Part shown: piece after piece, positions 26,228-34,914 of the stretch
How the letters are laid out: every line of letters starts with the position of its first letter
How positions within the stretch are numbered: position 1 is the stretch's first letter
NCBI GenBank assembly: GCA_964510315.1
Contig: CAZEAP010000020.1
Coordinates: forward strand, 1-64,000
DNA length: 64,000 nucleotides
Reading direction: 5' to 3'
DNA from: CAZEAP01 sp964510315
GTDB taxonomy: Bacteria > Planctomycetota > Brocadiia > SM23-32
The notes under the pieces: generated by a model
Told to the model about the DNA's origin: nothing
Seen by the model: only the letters and a program-made list of their open reading frames with translations
The model's database searches: none
Program-made: the position numbers and the translations under genes

Positions 26228-29200
26228 ATGGCACGGCGTAAGCAGGCCGATCAGCAGCAGATTCGCGCTCTGGCCCGCGAAGCACTCGACCGGGTCGAAG
26301 ACGCCGAGGACGCCCAGGCCGAAGCGGAGAGGGTGTTCCGGGAGGTGTCCGACCCTCGGGTTCGGCGTGCGGTTGCCGCCGGCGCCCCCGGCGAGCCCGG
26401 TGAGGTTGCTCGGGCCGTGCTGGCCGCCGCCATCCGAAGCGGCCAGGAGGAGGTCGCCCGGACGGCCGCCGAGATGGTGGTGGACCTCAGCGGAACCCCG
26501 GCCGGGCGCGAACTGCTCAAAGAGTGCTTCCATTCCGAAGCCCCCGATCTTCGTCGCCGGGCGGTGGAGGCGTTGGAGAGCTTCTCCCAGCCTGACCTGG
26601 TCGACCACCTGGCCGAGGCCCTCACCGACGAGGCCGACCCGGTGTGGCGCAGCGCCGCGGGCACCTTCGGCATCATCATCGGCACTCCCTCACACGGGCT
26701 TCGGCGTCGCATCCTGGAGGAGCTTTCCGATCCGGAGGGCGGCCTGGCCGTCGCCGTGCTGGAGAACCCCAACGTTTCGGTGCGGCGGCAGGTAGCCCAG
26801 GCGATGTCCTTCGTGGATTCCGAACTGGTGCTGCCCACACTGCGCGCCCTGTCCCAGGACCAAACGCCCGAGGTCCGCCAGGAGGCCGTCCTTTCCCTGG
26901 CGGCCATCGGAACCGAAGAAGCGGTCCGGATAATAGCCGAGCGGCTGGAGGACCCCAGCTACCGGGTGGTCTCCAGCGTTCTGGACATGTTGGCCGCCTC
27001 CCTGGGGGGCAGCTCGGAGGCCCTGCTGGAGCAGTTGCGCCGGGCGCTCGATCACGAGCTGGCGGAAGTCCGCCGCCACGCTGTACTTATGCTGCACCGC
27101 TACGAACCCTCGCATATCCGTGAGGTGCTGGAGCGAGCGGCCGGGGACCCGGACTTCGAGGTCTCCCGGGAGGCCGGCGAGATGCTCCGCAGTCTGGGCG
27201 GCGTGGAGACCGCACAGCGGCTGACCGAAGAGATGTCCCAGCAGGTGGTCGGCCAGAGGGTGCGCACCGTGTGGGAAGCAGGGAACATCGCCCAGGAATC
27301 CGGGGCCGGCTCACCGGCCGCGACAGAGGAGAAGATACGGAGCGTCCTGCCCGCACTGGAATATGCCCTCCGCCGGGGCTCCCCCTCGGAGAAGGTACAT
27401 GCGCTGAACGAGCTTTCCTCGCTGGTGGACATCGGTGAGTCCGAGGCCATGCAGGAGGCTCTGAACGATCCGGACTCTTCTGTGCGCAGCCGGGCGGCCG
27501 ACACGTTCTCCTATACCCACGACGCCGGCTTGCTGGTGGACAGCCTGGAAAGCCATTCGGACCCGCTCGTGCGGCGCCGGGCCGTGGAAGCCCTGGGCGG
27601 CAACCCGGGAGGCCCCCGCGAGAGGGGGCGGCTGGCCACCTCCATCAGTTTCACCTCCGCCCGCACCGCCGGTGTCAACCTCTACAGTTACTACCTGCTT
27701 GCCTTGAGCGACCCGGACTCCGGCGTCCAGCAACTGGCCTGCGAGGCCGTGCGGGAATGCGCGCGCCGGGCCCAGTTGGTTCCGGTCAAGCAGACCCTGG
27801 CCGAGCTGGAGGAGTTGGCGGCGGACGAGGAGACTTCCGCTTTGCTGGAGGAGGACGCCGACCACGCCGCGGACCTCGTGCGGCAGATCACCTTCCCCGA
27901 GACCATCGCCGAGGGCGTGGAGAAAGTGCTCGGCTGGCGCGGCCGGCTCGCCCGCGAGGCTCACTCCCTGCGGGCCGACCCGGAGTCGGGGGGCTTCGAG
28001 GTGAACTGCTCGCAGGAAACCGTTGAGCGCTGGGCGGGGGCCTTCGGGCTGGACCTGGGCCAGGCCGAGCAGTTGAGCCGCGCCGCCTCCGCCGAGGAGA
28101 AACTCCCGGCCGAACCGGCCGCTGTGATTATGGAAGGACTCACCCGGGAGCTGTCGGTCGCCCTGCGGGCCGTGGCGCACGCCGCACGCGCCCTGCGCCT
28201 GATTGGACTGACCGGACGGGAGGAGAACCTGGAGAAGTGGGCCTCTGCCGTGAAGACCGGACCGCGAATTGAGTGGGGCGGGACCGATGACGCGCGGGCG
28301 CTGCTCGCCCGTCTCCGGAGGCTGCGGCGGAGGGCCTGGATCCAGGCTTGCGCCGCGCGAGAACACCTGCGCGACAACCCCGATTGGGAGTTTCTGGAAG
28401 AAGCCCTGCAGTCGCAGGACGACTGGGTGGAGATGACGGCCCAGATTACGGCCGATGAGCTGGACCACCCCGCAGCGCAGCCGGAAAGGCTGGAGCAGCT
28501 TTGCCGGGAGCGTCGCGGCGATACCGACTTCCTGCTGCCCGTCGGACTCGGTGGGGTTCGCCTTCTGCTGGCCGGCAGGCGCCCAGGCATCGAGTCTTTG
28601 AAGAGCGTTCTTGAGGCGGCGCGGGTCAACCTGAGGCTGGAACTGGTTTACGCACTGTCGGCCGCCGCTCAACGGGACAAGGCGCGTTCACTGCTGAATG
28701 ATTACCTGGAGGACCGCACCCTCGATGGCCTGCCGGACCTCTGCCTGGCCCTGGCGGCGCGGAGCGCCGGCGCCGTCCCCGAGGGAATGCAGCCGCCCGA
28801 GCCGCCCGACGGACTGGAGGAGAAATGCGCGGCCCTGGCACTTCGGGCTATGGGAAACGAAACGGAAGCGGCAGAGCAGTTGGAGACCATGCTCCGCTCC
28901 GGAGGCGAGGCCGAGCGTTACCTCAGCGCAGGCTACCTCGGGCTGGCCCGTGTGTGGACGGCCGTGCTGGTTTTCTCCAGCGTCCGGGACCAGGACGTCC
29001 GATTCTCGCTCCGCTTGCGCTGTGCGTCATCGCTGACTCGCTGCGGGCACCCCGGGGGACTCTCATGGTTCGAGAAGGTCTCCGATTCGGTCTCTGGACG
29101 GGCCGAGGGCCAGCGTGTCCTGCACCTCTGCCGGGCCGTTGAGGATACTATACCACTGATGTTAGAATGCAGGGACGTCAATGTTGGGAGATTCGTGTGA
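26228..29200 (+). CDS. Large HEAT-repeat protein
   Basis: A 990-residue, soluble, almost all-helical protein. Residues about 20-470 are a run of HEAT-like repeats with recurring blocks such as DPVWRSAAGTFGII, QDQTPEVRQEAVLSLAAIGT, DPSYRVVSSVLDMLAAS, DPLVRRRAVEALGGNP. The rest is helical with less regular repeats. There is no signal or membrane segment and no catalytic motif, so it is likely a binding scaffold. It begins 27 bases after floA, so it may belong to that membrane-microdomain operon, which suggests a partner role; that is inference from position. The ribosome binding site is weak (CAGGGG). Confidence 0.8.
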   Translation: MARRKQADQQQIRALAREALDRVEDAEDAQAEAERVFREVSDPRVRRAVAAGAPGEPGEVARAVLAAAIRSGQEEVARTAAEMVVDLSGTPAGRELLKECFHSEAPDLRRRAVEALESFSQPDLVDHLAEALTDEADPVWRSAAGTFGIIIGTPSHGLRRRILEELSDPEGGLAVAVLENPNVSVRRQVAQAMSFVDSELVLPTLRALSQDQTPEVRQEAVLSLAAIGTEEAVRIIAERLEDPSYRVVSSVLDMLAASLGGSSEALLEQLRRALDHELAEVRRHAVLMLHRYEPSHIREVLERAAGDPDFEVSREAGEMLRSLGGVETAQRLTEEMSQQVVGQRVRTVWEAGNIAQESGAGSPAATEEKIRSVLPALEYALRRGSPSEKVHALNELSSLVDIGESEAMQEALNDPDSSVRSRAADTFSYTHDAGLLVDSLESHSDPLVRRRAVEALGGNPGGPRERGRLATSISFTSARTAGVNLYSYYLLALSDPDSGVQQLACEAVRECARRAQLVPVKQTLAELEELAADEETSALLEEDADHAADLVRQITFPETIAEGVEKVLGWRGRLAREAHSLRADPESGGFEVNCSQETVERWAGAFGLDLGQAEQLSRAASAEEKLPAEPAAVIMEGLTRELSVALRAVAHAARALRLIGLTGREENLEKWASAVKTGPRIEWGGTDDARALLARLRRLRRRAWIQACAAREHLRDNPDWEFLEEALQSQDDWVEMTAQITADELDHPAAQPERLEQLCRERRGDTDFLLPVGLGGVRLLLAGRRPGIESLKSVLEAARVNLRLELVYALSAAAQRDKARSLLNDYLEDRTLDGLPDLCLALAARSAGAVPEGMQPPEPPDGLEEKCAALALRAMGNETEAAEQLETMLRSGGEAERYLSAGYLGLARVWTAVLVFSSVRDQDVRFSLRLRCASSLTRCGHPGGLSWFEKVSDSVSGRAEGQRVLHLCRAVEDTIPLMLECRDVNVGRFV

Positions 29201-29239
29201 GTTGCGTCTCGACTGACCGTTCTCAGGGAGGTGGCTTCC

Positions 29240-29800
29240 ATGGGAGTGGATGACCTGATTCTCGGCCTGCTTTTCCTGGGCTTCATCATCTTTGGGGCCA
29301 TCAAGAAGGTTCTGGAGGCCACCGGTGAGCAACGCGCCCGGGGAGGGTCGGGCTCCACCGACTACGAGGCCGGGGCCGCTGAGATAAAGCAGTTCCTTCA
29401 GAGCCTGGGTGCCGGGGAGACGTCCCGGAAGCCTTCGGAGTCAAAGACCCAACCCTCCCGGCCCACGCCTCCGGAGCCCGAGGTCGTTCAGCCAGAAAGC
29501 CCAAGCCCGGAGCCGACTCTCGCGCAACGGCAGCGGCGGGCGGCGCAAAGAGCGCAGGCGGCAACCCCCGGGGCACAGGCGGCCTCCCGCTCCCGGCGGC
29601 GTACCAGGAAGCCTGCCGGCAAGCCGGCGGCCGGGGCGCAGGCCGAGAAGAAGCCTGAGAAGGCGCCGGAACCGTTGAAAAAGCGCCTGCTCCCGGGCGG
29701 ATTCGGACTGAAACAGGCGGTCGTCTGGGCGGAGATTCTCGGTCCACCGGTCAGCTTCCGACGACACAAACACCACGTGCCCCCCTCTGCCAATCGGTAA
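29240..29800 (+). CDS. One-helix protein with disordered tail and conserved C-terminal motif
   Basis: A 186-residue protein. Residues about 3-24 form an N-terminal membrane helix, residues about 45-150 are low-complexity and rich in Pro, Ala, Lys and Glu, and the C-terminus carries LKQAVVWAEILGPPVSFR. A closely similar end (QAIVWSEIL-PP-ALR) caps many otherwise unrelated planctomycetal proteins, so this short motif probably has a shared docking role. ATG 29240 is chosen because GGGAGG lies eight bases upstream; a GTG at 29231 is in frame. Function unknown. Confidence 0.65.
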   Translation: MGVDDLILGLLFLGFIIFGAIKKVLEATGEQRARGGSGSTDYEAGAAEIKQFLQSLGAGETSRKPSESKTQPSRPTPPEPEVVQPESPSPEPTLAQRQRRAAQRAQAATPGAQAASRSRRRTRKPAGKPAAGAQAEKKPEKAPEPLKKRLLPGGFGLKQAVVWAEILGPPVSFRRHKHHVPPSANR

Positions 29801-29881
29801 GGTCACTGCAGCGGTGTTTCCGGGGCTCGGGGGCGCGCAGAGTATCGCTTGAGGTATCAGGGGCAAGCGGCGGCGGAGATC

Positions 29882-30814
29882 ATGTTCTCAATGCTTTCGG
29901 CCATGGCCGCCGGAGCACCGCATTGGCCGGGGATTGCTGATTCCTCGGCCCGCGCCGGGGTGAACTGGGTCGGCGCGACCGTGTGGATCATCGGCGGCGC
30001 GGCGGCCTGCGTGGCGGTCTTTGGGGCGCTTCTGCTGCTCCTGGAGAACCGCCTGGTCTACCACCCCACCCACGGGCCGGATGTCGCCTGGGACGCGGAG
30101 CGCCTGGGGGCGGAGGAAGTGTTCTTCAGAACCGAGGATGGGCTCCGGCTCTGCGGCTGGTGGCACGACGGAGGGACTCGGGCAAACGCGGACCCCGTGC
30201 CCGTCCTGCTGTGGTGCCACGGGAACGCCGGCAACATCAGCCATCGGGCCGAGAACCTGCAGATGCTGACGGATCGAGGACTGGCCGCGCTGCTGTTCGA
30301 CTACCGCGGCTACGGCAAGAGCGAAGGCAGCCCCTCGGAGGAAGGCCTCTATCGGGACGCCCGGGCCGCCCACCGCTACCTGGTGGAGGAGCGCGGCGTT
30401 GAGCCGGAACGCATCGTTTGCTTCGGTCGGTCGCTGGGAGCGGCCGTGGCTCTGAGCACGGCGGTCTCCAGGTCCGTCGCGGGGCTCGTCATGGAGGCCG
30501 CTTTCGAGAACGTACCGGCCATGGCGAGGAAGCTCTTCCCCGTGGTGCCCGTCTGGGGACTGACCAGGAACCGGTTCGACAACCTGGAGCGTGTCGAGGA
30601 GCTGAACGTGCCTCTTTTGACGATCCACGGCGAGAAGGACCGGCTGGTTCCCCCGGAACAGGCGCGTTCGCTTTTCGAGGCAGCCCCGGAACCGAAGGAA
30701 TTCTACAGCGTTGCCGGGGCCGGTCACGACGATACGTACGCCGTCGGCGGTGAGCGTTACCTGGACAGGCTGGAGCTTTTCTGCCGGCGGTGCGTGAGGG
30801 GCGAGGCGGATTGA
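29882..30814 (+). CDS. Membrane-anchored alpha/beta hydrolase
   Basis: A 310-residue serine hydrolase of the ABHD13/Bem46-like group. An N-terminal helix (about 35-58) anchors it; the hydrolase fold follows, with the oxyanion block LLWCHGNAGNISHR, FDYRGYGKSEG, the nucleophile in CFGRSLGAAVAL, an acidic residue in LLTIHGEKDRLVPPE and the catalytic His in GAGHDDTY. The substrate is unknown; lipases, thioesterases and peptidases share this fold. The start at ATG 29882 follows GGAGAT; a TTG further upstream is in frame but unlikely. Confidence 0.85.
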   Translation: MFSMLSAMAAGAPHWPGIADSSARAGVNWVGATVWIIGGAAACVAVFGALLLLLENRLVYHPTHGPDVAWDAERLGAEEVFFRTEDGLRLCGWWHDGGTRANADPVPVLLWCHGNAGNISHRAENLQMLTDRGLAALLFDYRGYGKSEGSPSEEGLYRDARAAHRYLVEERGVEPERIVCFGRSLGAAVALSTAVSRSVAGLVMEAAFENVPAMARKLFPVVPVWGLTRNRFDNLERVEELNVPLLTIHGEKDRLVPPEQARSLFEAAPEPKEFYSVAGAGHDDTYAVGGERYLDRLELFCRRCVRGEAD

Positions 30815-30848
30815 GCTTTTCTGCAGTTCATGCGGCGGGAAGGTAGTC

Positions 30849-31115
30849 ATGGAAGCCGAAACGGAACAGCGCATAAAGCGAATGAAAAGTAAGCTGGAGG
30901 AGATGCAGGTGGACTACCTTCAGCCGCCGAACCCCTACTGTCAGACCGTGGTGCTGATGGGAACGGCCGACGATCCGGCCGTGCTCTTAAGGTTCTGGCG
31001 GGGCGAGCCGGAGGCGGTGGAACTGTGCCGGCCTGAGTTCTGCCTCAAGAGGGTTCCCCGGCTCGCCGCGGCGATGGAGCGCGCCGAGCAGATCCTGGAG
31101 GAGTTCCCGGCGTAG
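30849..31115 (+). CDS. Small conserved-looking protein, function unknown
   Basis: An 88-residue soluble protein starting MEAETEQRIKRMKSKLEEM, with a likely beta region (YCQTVVLMGTADDPAVLLRF) and a C-terminal helix. The two Cys in ELCRPEFCLKR are three residues apart but without a second pair, so zinc binding is not implied. GGGAAGG precedes the ATG. It lies 34 bases after the hydrolase and 43 before the MEMO gene, probably in one transcript. No family recognised. Confidence 0.55.
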   Translation: MEAETEQRIKRMKSKLEEMQVDYLQPPNPYCQTVVLMGTADDPAVLLRFWRGEPEAVELCRPEFCLKRVPRLAAAMERAEQILEEFPA

Positions 31116-31158
31116 CGAGTAATCCCGCGCGTGCGTGCTACAGAACGGAGGGCGAAAC

Positions 31159-31974
31159 ATGACGAGAGAGGCGGTTGTCAGCGGGCAGTTCTATCCGGCC
31201 GACCCTCAGAAGCTTCGTTCGGCCATCGAATCCTTCACTCCCGACGAGGAGAAGGAGGACGCCCTCGGCGTGCTCTGTCCCCATGCGGGTTACACCTTCA
31301 GCGGGGGCGTGGCCGGCCGCACCTTCGCCCGAGTCCGGGTGCCGGAGACGGTTCTTGTGCTGAATCCGAGCCACTCTTTCTCTCGCCCGGAGTTTGCCCT
31401 CTGGACGGGGGGCAACTGGGAAAGCCCACTGGGCGAGGTGGACCTCCACGAGCCACTGACCGGGGAGCTGGCCGGCCTGCCGATGGTCACCGAGGACGAC
31501 AGGGCTCACCAACCGGAGCACGCCGGGGAGGTGGTGCTGCCGTTCCTTCAGTACCATAGAGCGGGCGTGAGGATCGCCGTCGTCTGCATTACGGCCGCCG
31601 CTTCGGTTGATAGGCTGAAGGATTTCGGGGCCGCCTTGCCGGGGGCCTTCCGGGAATGTGAGGCGGAGGACGCCCTTGTCGTAGCGAGCAGCGACATGTC
31701 GCACGAGAGCGGCATGCGGGCGCTGGACGTGGTCAAGGAAAACGATCCCCTCGCCATCGAACAGATGGAAAAGCTCTCCCCCAAAGGTCTCTACAATACT
31801 GTGCAGCGGAACAACATCACCATGTGCGGCGTCCTGCCGGCCGTGGCGATGATGAGCAGCGTGGCCGCCCGGGGCGGCACGGAGGGCGAGCTGGTGGCGA
31901 AGGCCACCAGCGCAGATGCGGCCGCAGGCAGTGCCTCCTACATCGTGGGATACGCGGGAATGATATTCCGCTGA
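31159..31974 (+). CDS. amrB: MEMO-family protein (AmmeMemoRadiSam system protein B)
   Basis: A 271-residue protein of the MEMO fold, which resembles aromatic ring-opening dioxygenases. The conserved blocks are present: SGQFYPADPQKLR, VLCPHAGYTFSGGVAGRTF, a His-Glu region (HQPEHAGEVVLPFLQ; most members read EHS), VVASSDMSHES and the C-terminal CGVLPAVAMM and ASYIVGYAGMIF. Bacterial members usually sit with an AMMECR1 and a radical SAM protein; neither is adjacent here. CGGAGGG supports ATG 31159. It converges with the kinase gene 70 bases on. Confidence 0.9.
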   Translation: MTREAVVSGQFYPADPQKLRSAIESFTPDEEKEDALGVLCPHAGYTFSGGVAGRTFARVRVPETVLVLNPSHSFSRPEFALWTGGNWESPLGEVDLHEPLTGELAGLPMVTEDDRAHQPEHAGEVVLPFLQYHRAGVRIAVVCITAAASVDRLKDFGAALPGAFRECEAEDALVVASSDMSHESGMRALDVVKENDPLAIEQMEKLSPKGLYNTVQRNNITMCGVLPAVAMMSSVAARGGTEGELVAKATSADAAAGSASYIVGYAGMIFR

Positions 31975-32044
31975 AATGCCGCGTGGAACCTGGCGGGCAC
32001 CTTGATGCGCGGGTGGTGCGGGGGCCCCGAGGAGAATCGCCGGT

Positions 32045-33103
32045 CTACCTGGTGAAGACGAACCAGGTCAAGACGCCGAGGGCGACCACCGTCCCCACGG
32101 CGATCAGCGTCACCACCAGGCGCTTGTGGGCGCGGGCCGGCGGCTGCGTGATGCGCGTCTCTTCCAATGACTTGTCGGTCGGCTGCTGAGCGGCCGTCTG
32201 GGCGATCTGCTGAACGTCCACCATGCTCTGATCGCGGAAACCGCGCGCGGAGACCGGCTCACCTTGCTGGAGTCTCTCCAGGTCCTCGATGAGGGCGTCG
32301 TAGTCGCTGTAGCGGTCGTCCACCGACTTGGCCATCATCTTGCGGAGCACGTCGCAGAGGCCGTCGGGGAGGTCAGGGACGTGCTCTTTGGGGGAGGGGA
32401 GCGGCTCACGGACCTGCTTGGTCATCACTTCGAAGGTCGTGCCCGTGTAAGGAACCGTGCCGCAGACCATGTGGTAGAGCGTGGCGCCGAGCGAGTAAAT
32501 GTCGGTGCGGAAGTCCACGTCGCGGGCGCTGTTGATCTGCTCCGGGCTCATGTAATAGGGGGTCCCCAGGCTGGCGCCGCTGCGGGTCAGGCCGGTGGTG
32601 TCGGTGGCCGTCTCCTTGGCCAGGCCCAGGTCGGTTATCTTGGCGGTGCCGTCGGAGTCGATGATGATGTTGCCGGGGGTTACGTCCCGGTGGATCACCC
32701 CGTTGTTGGCAGCGTGGCGAAGCCCTTCGGCGATCTGGCAGGTGATCTTCACCGCCTCCTGCCAGTCCAGTCTTCCCTTCTCCTCCACCAGCTCCCGGCA
32801 GGTTGGCCCGTCCACGTAGTCCATTATCAGGTAGTAATAGCCTTCTTCCGCGCCGCACTCGTGGACCTGTACTATGTTGGGATGCCGCAGGCGGGCGGCG
32901 ATACGCGCTTCCCGGAAGAAGCGTTGACTGTACTCGGGGTCCTTCAGATCGATATGTTTGGGCAGGACTTTGATGGCACGGGGAATGTCCAGGCTCTTGT
33001 GCCGGCCCCGGTAGACGCTCCCCATGCCCCCTTCGCCGATCTTCTCCTCTATCTCGCACTGCCCAATGGACTTGAGCGTGCCTTCTGTAAACTCGTCTGT
33101 CAC
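32045..33103 (-). CDS. Membrane-anchored Hanks-type Ser/Thr protein kinase
   Basis: A 352-residue kinase with a cytoplasmic catalytic domain (about 15-275), a linker, and one C-terminal membrane helix (about 327-348), so it is tail-anchored with no outside sensor domain. Subdomains are complete: glycine loop IGEGGMGSVYRG, ATP-binding Lys45 in RAIKVL, catalytic loop HRDVTPGN (D140, N145), DLGLAK, and YYMSPEQ. The usual Lys of HRDxK is Thr142 here; Ser or Thr at this site is found in other bacterial kinases. GTG 33103 is preferred over a TTG seven codons upstream. A strong promoter lies upstream. Confidence 0.93.
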   Translation of the reverse strand: MTDEFTEGTLKSIGQCEIEEKIGEGGMGSVYRGRHKSLDIPRAIKVLPKHIDLKDPEYSQRFFREARIAARLRHPNIVQVHECGAEEGYYYLIMDYVDGPTCRELVEEKGRLDWQEAVKITCQIAEGLRHAANNGVIHRDVTPGNIIIDSDGTAKITDLGLAKETATDTTGLTRSGASLGTPYYMSPEQINSARDVDFRTDIYSLGATLYHMVCGTVPYTGTTFEVMTKQVREPLPSPKEHVPDLPDGLCDVLRKMMAKSVDDRYSDYDALIEDLERLQQGEPVSARGFRDQSMVDVQQIAQTAAQQPTDKSLEETRITQPPARAHKRLVVTLIAVGTVVALGVLTWFVFTR

Positions 33104-33214
33104 TCCGGTCCCCCGCCGCGCCAATCCTCTCGGCAGGCCCTCCGGGCGCGAGAAACACCACTTTGGCGCAGCAGTATAAGGTAAGGATGTTCGGACATCT
33201 CGTCAGTCTATTGC

Positions 33215-33244
33215 ATTATACACCAATTCCTTCAAAACAGTCAA
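33215..33244 (-). promoter_or_regulatory. Strong sigma70-type promoter of the kinase gene
   Basis: On the minus strand, TTGACT (33244-33239), an 18-base spacer and TATAAT (33220-33215). It lies between the small one-helix gene and the kinase, so the kinase has its own promoter. Confidence 0.75.
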
Positions 33245-33300
33245 CATGCACAGCCTCGGCGGCTGAGGCCCCGTGATGCACCCACGACGCCGGGTTTGGA

Positions 33301-33501
33301 TCACAGCTCCTCGGCTGGTTCTTCCGGTTCCCCTTCCTCTTGCTCCTCGGGGGCCTCTTCCAGAGGGCCCGGTCCGACGGGCGGCCTCTCGGGGCCGGGC
33401 TTGCTGGCCGACATGGCGATGATCAGCAACAAGAGCACAATGACGGCCAGGACGACGCCGATCCACTGGCCGGTTCCCCATTTGAGCGCAAGCACTAACA
33501 T
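33301..33501 (-). CDS. Small one-helix protein with acidic Pro-rich tail
   Basis: A 66-residue protein: a membrane helix (WIGVVLAVIVLLLLIIAM) near residue 12-30, then a tail rich in Pro and Glu ending in many Glu residues. ATG 33501 is preferred because GGAGG lies just upstream; the frame is open 13 codons further. It has its own candidate promoter and precedes the kinase on the same strand. It resembles in build the protein at 40830-41066, though the sequences differ. Function unknown. Confidence 0.6.
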   Translation of the reverse strand: MLVLALKWGTGQWIGVVLAVIVLLLLIIAMSASKPGPERPPVGPGPLEEAPEEQEEGEPEEPAEEL

Positions 33502-33623
33502 GTCGCGTCCTCCTGCCGGAGCATTGTTCGCCGGCTTCACCGCGCCGGCGCAGTCCTCGGGCGACGCATGCTGCCGCGCCGCCTGCCCTGGATGAGCCCA
33601 ACAACCAGCTCACCCAGGGCATT

Positions 33624-33652
33624 GAATAACCTCTGGAATACGGCAGAGTCAA
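33624..33652 (-). promoter_or_regulatory. Candidate promoter of the small one-helix gene
   Basis: On the minus strand, TTGACT (33652-33647), a 17-base spacer and TTATTC (33629-33624). The -35 box is good and the -10 box poor. Confidence 0.4.
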
Positions 33653-33762
33653 GAAGAAATCTTCCTCCACGACATCGACTGGACGGTCCCGGCGTGCCAC
33701 AGAATGTGCATGAACCGGGAACATTCGTTAAAATAAGCCGATTCTATGGAACGGACCGAGCC

Positions 33763-34914
33763 ATGAAGATCACCGTCGCCCCCGATTCCCTGAAGGAATC
33801 TCTGTCCGCCCCCGAGGCGGCTCGGGCCATCGTCGAGGGAGTTCGACGAGGTTGCCCGGAGGCCGCCACCGTTTCCGTGCCGATGGCCGACGGGGGGGAG
33901 GGAACAACCGTGGCCGTCGTGGAGGCAACCGGGGGAAGCTACCGCTCCGCCGAAGTCGCCGGCCCCCGCGGGAAACCCGTCGAGGCCACCTGGGGGATGT
34001 GTGGCGACGGGCGGACGGCGGTCGTTGAGATGGCCCAGGCCAGCGGGCTGGAACTGCTGCCCCCCGACCGACGCAATCCCGAACTCACCAGCACGTACGG
34101 AACGGGACAGCTCATCCTGGCGGCCCTTGAGGAGGGGGCCCGGAAGGTTATCGTCGGCATCGGCGGGAGCGCCACCGTGGACGGAGGAACCGGCGTGGCG
34201 GCCGCCCTCGGCGTCCGCTTCCTGGATGCCGACGGTGCGCTCGTGGCCGAACCCCGGGGCGGAAACCTGCCGGACATCCACCGCATCGACACCGCCGGCC
34301 TGGACCCCAGAGCCCGCGAGGCCGAGTTCGAAGTGGCTTCCGATGTCACAAATCCGCTGCTCGGGCCGAATGGGGCCGCCCGGGTCTACGCCCCCCAGAA
34401 AGGGGCCACACCCGAACAGGTGCAGCGGCTGGAAAGCGGGCTCGCGGCCCTGAGGGACGCCGTCAAGCGGTCCCTCGGCGTGGAGGCCGCCGACCGGCCG
34501 GGCGCAGGCGCGGCCGGCGGACTCGGGTTCGGCCTGGCGGTTTTTCTCAACGCGCGACTGCGCAGCGGGGCTCAGACCGTGATGGAGGCGGTGAGGCTGA
34601 GCGAGAAAATGTCAGGCAGCGACCTGGTGATCACTGCGGAGGGGAGGGCCGACGGCCAGAGCGCCTCCGGGAAAGCCCCCGCCTGCGTCGCCGCCGAGGC
34701 GCATCAGCAGGGCATACCGGTTGCGATGCTGGCCGGTTCAGTGGGGCAGGGCTGGGAGAAACTTCTCGACATGGGCGTCAGCGCCCTGTTCCCCATTCCC
34801 GATCGCCCCATGGAGATGGAGGAGGCGACCGCACGGGCAGCGCTCCTGCTGGCCGCCGCGTCGGAGGCGGCGCTGCGACTGTGGTGTGCGGCAAGGGAGA
34901 GTCACGATGGGTGA
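33763..34914 (+). CDS. garK: Glycerate kinase (GarK type)
   Basis: Phosphorylates glycerate, giving 2-phosphoglycerate (GarK type), and so feeds sugar-acid breakdown into glycolysis. The 383-residue protein starts KITVAPDSLKESLSAPEAA and has the family blocks MADGGEGT, YGTGQLI, GIGGSATVDGGTG, ASDVTNPLLG, PGAGAAGGLGFG and ITAEGRADGQSASGKAP. It opens the overlapping operon ending with the methyltransferase at 38280, and it overlaps thiL by eight bases. It fits the sugar-acid genes at 49-54 kb. No strong promoter was identified upstream. Confidence 0.93.
   Translation: MKITVAPDSLKESLSAPEAARAIVEGVRRGCPEAATVSVPMADGGEGTTVAVVEATGGSYRSAEVAGPRGKPVEATWGMCGDGRTAVVEMAQASGLELLPPDRRNPELTSTYGTGQLILAALEEGARKVIVGIGGSATVDGGTGVAAALGVRFLDADGALVAEPRGGNLPDIHRIDTAGLDPRAREAEFEVASDVTNPLLGPNGAARVYAPQKGATPEQVQRLESGLAALRDAVKRSLGVEAADRPGAGAAGGLGFGLAVFLNARLRSGAQTVMEAVRLSEKMSGSDLVITAEGRADGQSASGKAPACVAAEAHQQGIPVAMLAGSVGQGWEKLLDMGVSALFPIPDRPMEMEEATARAALLLAAASEAALRLWCAARESHDG

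Noticed and set aside
32045..33124. TTG at 33124 as the kinase start
   Set aside because: The purine-rich stretch before it is too close; GTG at 33103 has better spacing and keeps the whole kinase domain.
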